Origin: GCA-2686265 sp036010965
GTDB taxonomy: Bacteria > Planctomycetota > UBA1135 > GCA-002686595
Direction: 5' to 3'
Assembly: GCA_036010965.1 (NCBI GenBank)
Contig: DASCMO010000203.1
Location: forward strand, 1-8,794
Length of the DNA: 8,794 bases
Below, piece after piece: positions 6,501 to 8,794 of this stretch. Positions within the stretch are counted from its first letter, which is position 1. Every line of letters starts with the position of its first letter. The notes below the pieces were generated by a model. It was not told the origin of the DNA. It was given only the letters and a program-made list of their open reading frames with translations, and made no database searches. Position numbers and translations under genes: made by a program.

Positions 6501-8794
6501 TGTGTGGCAAGCAAGGCACTGGAGATCTTCGCGCACCATGCGCGCCGCCCACTCTCCCGACGCGACGCGGCTGGGCAGGGCCGGACGTCGAGCGACGTAC
6601 TCCGCGAGGGCTGCCCGCCGTGCGCTCGACAGGTTGAAGCGCGGCGCGGGGTTCGACTCGCTCGGATCCAGACAGCCGCGCAGGGAGTTCGGTTCGAACG
6701 GTACGCGCTCGATGGGCGCATCGACTCCCGGCACTTCGTGGCACGCGGCGCAGCGCAGGTCGCGCACGAGCTCCGCGCCACGCGCGACCAGCACGGGCTC
6801 GCGGGTCGGGTCCGCCGGCTCGGCTTGCAGCGACGGCGCGGGCAGCTCGCTTCCATCGGGCAGGCTGCGGAACGTGGACAGGTAGGCCACCAGGTCAGTG
6901 GCCTCGGCCTCGGTCAACGAGAAGTCCGGCATGCGGCCGGTCGCGTGCCAGGCCTCTGGTGCTTCGAGGTACTGAACGAGGGAGTTGCGGCTCCACTTGG
7001 CGCCGACGTCCGCCAGGCTCGGCGCGCGGGCGGCGTCGCCCTCGCCCGATGACTCTGGGGACTCGGGGGAGTGGCAGGCGCTGCAGCCGCGCTCCTGGAA
7101 CAGCTCGCGCCCCGCGTTGCGCGAGCCCGAGGAGAAGCTCGTCGCCGTGAGCTGGCGGTAGCCGTTGCCGCTCACCCGACGGCGCTGGACCTCCGGGGAC
7201 GCGGCGCGGCTGCGCAAGAAGGCGACCAGGGCGCGCACGTCGTCCGGTTCGTCGAGCTCGTGCGCGAAGCTCGGCATGCGCGTGCCCGGACGAACGGACT
7301 CGGGATCGCGCACCCAGCGCTCGAGCCAGGCCGCGCTCAGTGCGCCGCCGCGGTCCAGGGGCGGCGCGCTGCGCGCGGCGTACTCCAGACCCGGTACATC
7401 GTGGCAGGCTGCGCAGGAGTAAGAGCCGGCCAGAGCGCGGCCGCGCTCGTGCGCGAGCTCGGCCAGGTGATCCGCTTCGGCGGTGAGATCGTGCGAGAGG
7501 TGGCGTGCGTCGAGCACTTCGCGCGGGAAGGAGTCTCCCTGCCACAGGAGTTTCATCCGCGGCGCCGGACCGCTGGCTGCGTAGCGCACCGAGAGCGCAT
7601 GGAAGCCGCGCTCGAGCGCCAGTGGCTCTCCCGGCCCGCCGTCTGGAGCGCAAGCCGGCTGTCCGTCGACCAGCACCTGCGCCTCTCCCTCGGCGGCGAC
7701 GGAGAAGCGGTAGCGCCCGTCCCGCGAGACGAGCAGCTCACCATCCCAGGTGACCGAGAACGGGCCGGCGGGGACGCGATCGTCGGGCGTGCCGTCGGAC
7801 CAGTCGAAGGCGATCACCTCGTCGACGCGGACCGCGCGCGGCTCGTCCGGGTTCGTGTCTGCGAAGTAGCGACCGATCAGGCCCGGCGCCCTGTTGCTGT
7901 CGACCTCGCGAGCCGGCACTCGCCAGCGGGCGTGGGCCTCGTCGATGCGGCGCCCGTCCGCCTCCCCGTCGAAGACCGCGATCCCGTAGCTCAGCGAGAG
8001 CTGATCGCCGGGTCCCAGCTCGAGGGGCTCGCGATCGAGCCCGAGGGTGGCCGCGAGGTAGGAGAAGGGCTGGTCCATCGTGAACCAGCGCGCGGGGTGC
8101 CGCGGGTTGGCGCGGGCCCCGAACATCGCCACCGTGGCTCGTCGGTCCTCGTCGATGGGGGCGCTGTACGCGCACCACGTTGCTTGCTCGCCGGCGGTTC
8201 CCTCTACGCCGCGCGCGGCGCTCGCGTTCAGGAACTGCCCGCCGCGGTCCATCGCCGCGAGGAAGCGCGCGCCCAGTCCGTTGTAGTCCGCCCCCTCGAT
8301 GCGCACGCCCGGTGATCCCTCGGGCGTCCAGAAGGTCGACTGCCAGGAGAGGACGTGGGGCTCGCCCTCCACGGCAACCGCGCGGATGGTGAGCTCGCGA
8401 CTCTCGCCCAGCATCACCTCGCCGGTCGGACCCACCCACTCCAGGTACTGGCGCAGGATCGCCTGCTCGCGCGGAAGCTGTCCGGGCTCGGAGACGTGGC
8501 GCGTGGTCGCGATACGCAGCTCGTCCCACTCGACGTGCAGCTCGCGCCCGCTGCCCTCGCGCTCCTCCCAGAAGTTCGTACCGTCGACGCGCCAGGCCAG
8601 CATCAGGCCGTGGTGGTGCAGGTGGTCCGCGGGAGCGTCGCGCAGCACGTTCTGGCCGTCCGGCGTGGTCAGCGCTTCGACGTAGGGCTTGTGCGACGTC
8701 CCACGGTAGCGGTAGCGCAGGAGCAGTCGCTCCCCCTGGCGCACCTCGACGTGCTGGCCGTCGCGTGCGATGGAGAGTTGCTCTCCCACCAGGT
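3600..8794 (-). CDS. Giant mosaic penta-heme cytochrome: PmoA-like, PA14, tandem cytochrome c, DUF6797-like, GSDH-like propeller (5' end outside window)
   Basis: One uninterrupted frame runs from stop TGA 3602-3600 to the right edge. GTG 8789-8787 is the first possible in-window start, but no signal peptide follows it and the first domain begins at once, so the true start probably lies outside. Residues are numbered from that GTG. Region 8-292 resembles PmoA/DUF6807, with KPY (34-36), RDAP and DHLHHHGL (55-62). Region 303-430 resembles PA14. Tandem cytochrome c modules follow with CAACH 459-463, CSACH 569-573, CAACH 680-684, CLACH 758-762 and CASCH 883-887. Likely Met ligands are Met505, Met620, Met829 and Met931; none is clear for the 680 heme. 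Region 972-1255 resembles DUF6797. A linker with five prolines (1276-1280) leads to a glucose/sorbosone dehydrogenase-like propeller (1291-1612) with a Ca-loop-like DSDGDGRLD (1339-1347). Residues 1615-1726 look like an Ig-like sandwich. I infer an extracytoplasmic oxidoreductase or carbohydrate-active redox protein; the substrate is unknown. The PmoA label does not imply methane oxidation. Confidence 0.85.
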   Translation of the reverse strand, partial: LVGEQLSIARDGQHVEVRQGERLLLRYRYRGTSHKPYVEALTTPDGQNVLRDAPADHLHHHGLMLAWRVDGTNFWEEREGSGRELHVEWDELRIATTRHVSEPGQLPREQAILRQYLEWVGPTGEVMLGESRELTIRAVAVEGEPHVLSWQSTFWTPEGSPGVRIEGADYNGLGARFLAAMDRGGQFLNASAARGVEGTAGEQATWCAYSAPIDEDRRATVAMFGARANPRHPARWFTMDQPFSYLAATLGLDREPLELGPGDQLSLSYGIAVFDGEADGRRIDEAHARWRVPAREVDSNRAPGLIGRYFADTNPDEPRAVRVDEVIAFDWSDGTPDDRVPAGPFSVTWDGELLVSRDGRYRFSVAAEGEAQVLVDGQPACAPDGGPGEPLALERGFHALSVRYAASGPAPRMKLLWQGDSFPREVLDARHLSHDLTAEADHLAELAHERGRALAGSYSCAACHDVPGLEYAARSAPPLDRGGALSAAWLERWVRDPESVRPGTRMPSFAHELDEPDDVRALVAFLRSRAASPEVQRRRVSGNGYRQLTATSFSSGSRNAGRELFQERGCSACHSPESPESSGEGDAARAPSLADVGAKWSRNSLVQYLEAPEAWHATGRMPDFSLTEAEATDLVAYLSTFRSLPDGSELPAPSLQAEPADPTREPVLVARGAELVRDLRCAACHEVPGVDAPIERVPFEPNSLRGCLDPSESNPAPRFNLSSARRAALAEYVARRPALPSRVASGEWAARMVREDLQCLACHTRDGGGGAPLSRALLLELEERGGDATAAQRLVPPDLSGVGAKLRAEWLHRTLTGEAPSPRPWLAMRMPRFTLSDEERATLVRWLVTTDGVPDLDQPPVPAGMPEDLRSPAHELLGSTGFTCASCHYVGRHTPPSDTVGPDLSLVGERISRTWFLRWLDDPARVRPGTPMPSYDQAAPGLLEEDLALQKEVLWSYLTTTPTGDIDLAAAPSRALQVTGTEARVAQGRVQGANPLKVARGVAIGLPGGQSVLFDGGRLAWLGHWEGGFLVERGGHGARRRWAPSGRVLSTSHDRSPPLFFRDRASGEWSAPPAWRERFGWLDEVALEGRAVRIAYRLRAPGATDPDPHAGPWVHVEERIEPNPEGALVRGYVRRVSIRGLPRSHDAVLQIPVALDTATTLGGAATLESRPSVFVPGPKSTLALRAHSSGEARWCDTPTSISYPVLLPFDDAPHDPAQRFDSLVEPGAGRAAILLGAGGEDGEAQALLQMSHHATDAPSVEGPPQPLPEQAAQDLVPPPPPLIEAAPSASELDAREVTVPAGFRVERLPLPEDFLVCALTFWRGELVVGGYDGDLRIAEDSDGDGRLDAYRHLAGPFDQVTALGTNGDELLAVTPGAILRIRDRDRNLAAESVELVSSAWDWAGHAYDWTFGLVRDDGGDLLVGTSTPLERGEVPGLFGRGSVLRISPDGRARVVGEGLRYNFGWGRNGQGSTYFTCNQGPWYVTCTICLQRDGAHHGYGQPDRAQVDEPVLFVPYPWCRSLTGLTFADGEVPFGAFQGQGLAADYNTRRIIRWTDQPVGDGRQGACYPFLDGLDAGPTQMIFGPDGALYVGFMSDGSWYPERARGGIFRIVPEGPTGVSVLRAESTPTGFVVEFTEPVDPASIGPGTCDRVHRYFHEYEGRYHSEEIAHEDVPVQELVLSPDGRRLTLTTGPHVTPRIVALQLRGVRAVTGEALEVGEVYLTVHTQPDR

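Noticed and set aside
7895..8789. Reading the PmoA-like domain as a methane monooxygenase subunit
   Set aside because: The family name is historical; the segment is soluble, lacks the membrane helices of particulate methane monooxygenase and is fused to cytochrome domains.
1..8794. tRNA, rRNA, CRISPR array, riboswitch or replication origin
   Set aside because: I saw no regularly spaced repeats, cloverleaf-like stretch, rRNA-like sequence or iteron cluster on reading through the window.

Overview
The window reads as high-GC DNA from a planctomycete (Planctomycetota), probably not an anammox organism. Three things suggest this: an HzsA-related di-heme protein with the N-terminal helical region usual in planctomycete members, a very large mosaic cytochrome built from PmoA/DUF6807-like, PA14, tandem cytochrome c and GSDH-like domains, and strong G/C bias at third codon positions. 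The placement rests on domain style only; no rRNA or marker gene is present.

Layout: (1) Bases 1-1061 are a patchwork of gene ends and debris. The 3' end of an unknown plus-strand gene (3-173) has coding-like bases only up to about 140. There it meets the N-terminal remnant of a minus-strand DDE/rve-type transposase (about 133-312) with an in-frame TAG. Bases 313-494 hold no gene I can support. A minus-strand frame (495-794) encodes the last ~90 residues of an outer-membrane beta-barrel-like protein with no start. An AT-richer stretch (about 795-1047) leads into the next gene. (2) Bases 1062-3587 (+) encode an 841-residue exported HzsA-related protein with two CxxCH heme sites, preceded by a strong ribosome binding site. 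(3) After only 12 bases, a convergent minus-strand gene runs from 3600 past the right edge. It encodes at least 1,730 residues: PmoA-like, PA14, five CxxCH hemes in tandem cytochrome c modules, a DUF6797-like region, a proline linker, a GSDH-like propeller and a C-terminal beta-sandwich.

Together the two intact genes encode seven c-type heme sites on proteins expected outside the cytoplasm, so periplasmic or surface redox chemistry is the likely theme. The genes converge and do not form an operon, so a shared pathway is only a hypothesis. Hydrazine synthase activity should not be assumed: no HzsB/HzsC partner is visible, and the residue at the position I recall as the unusual Tyr heme ligand of the true enzyme is Asn here. 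The most unusual items are the five-heme fusion and the layered remnants at the left end.
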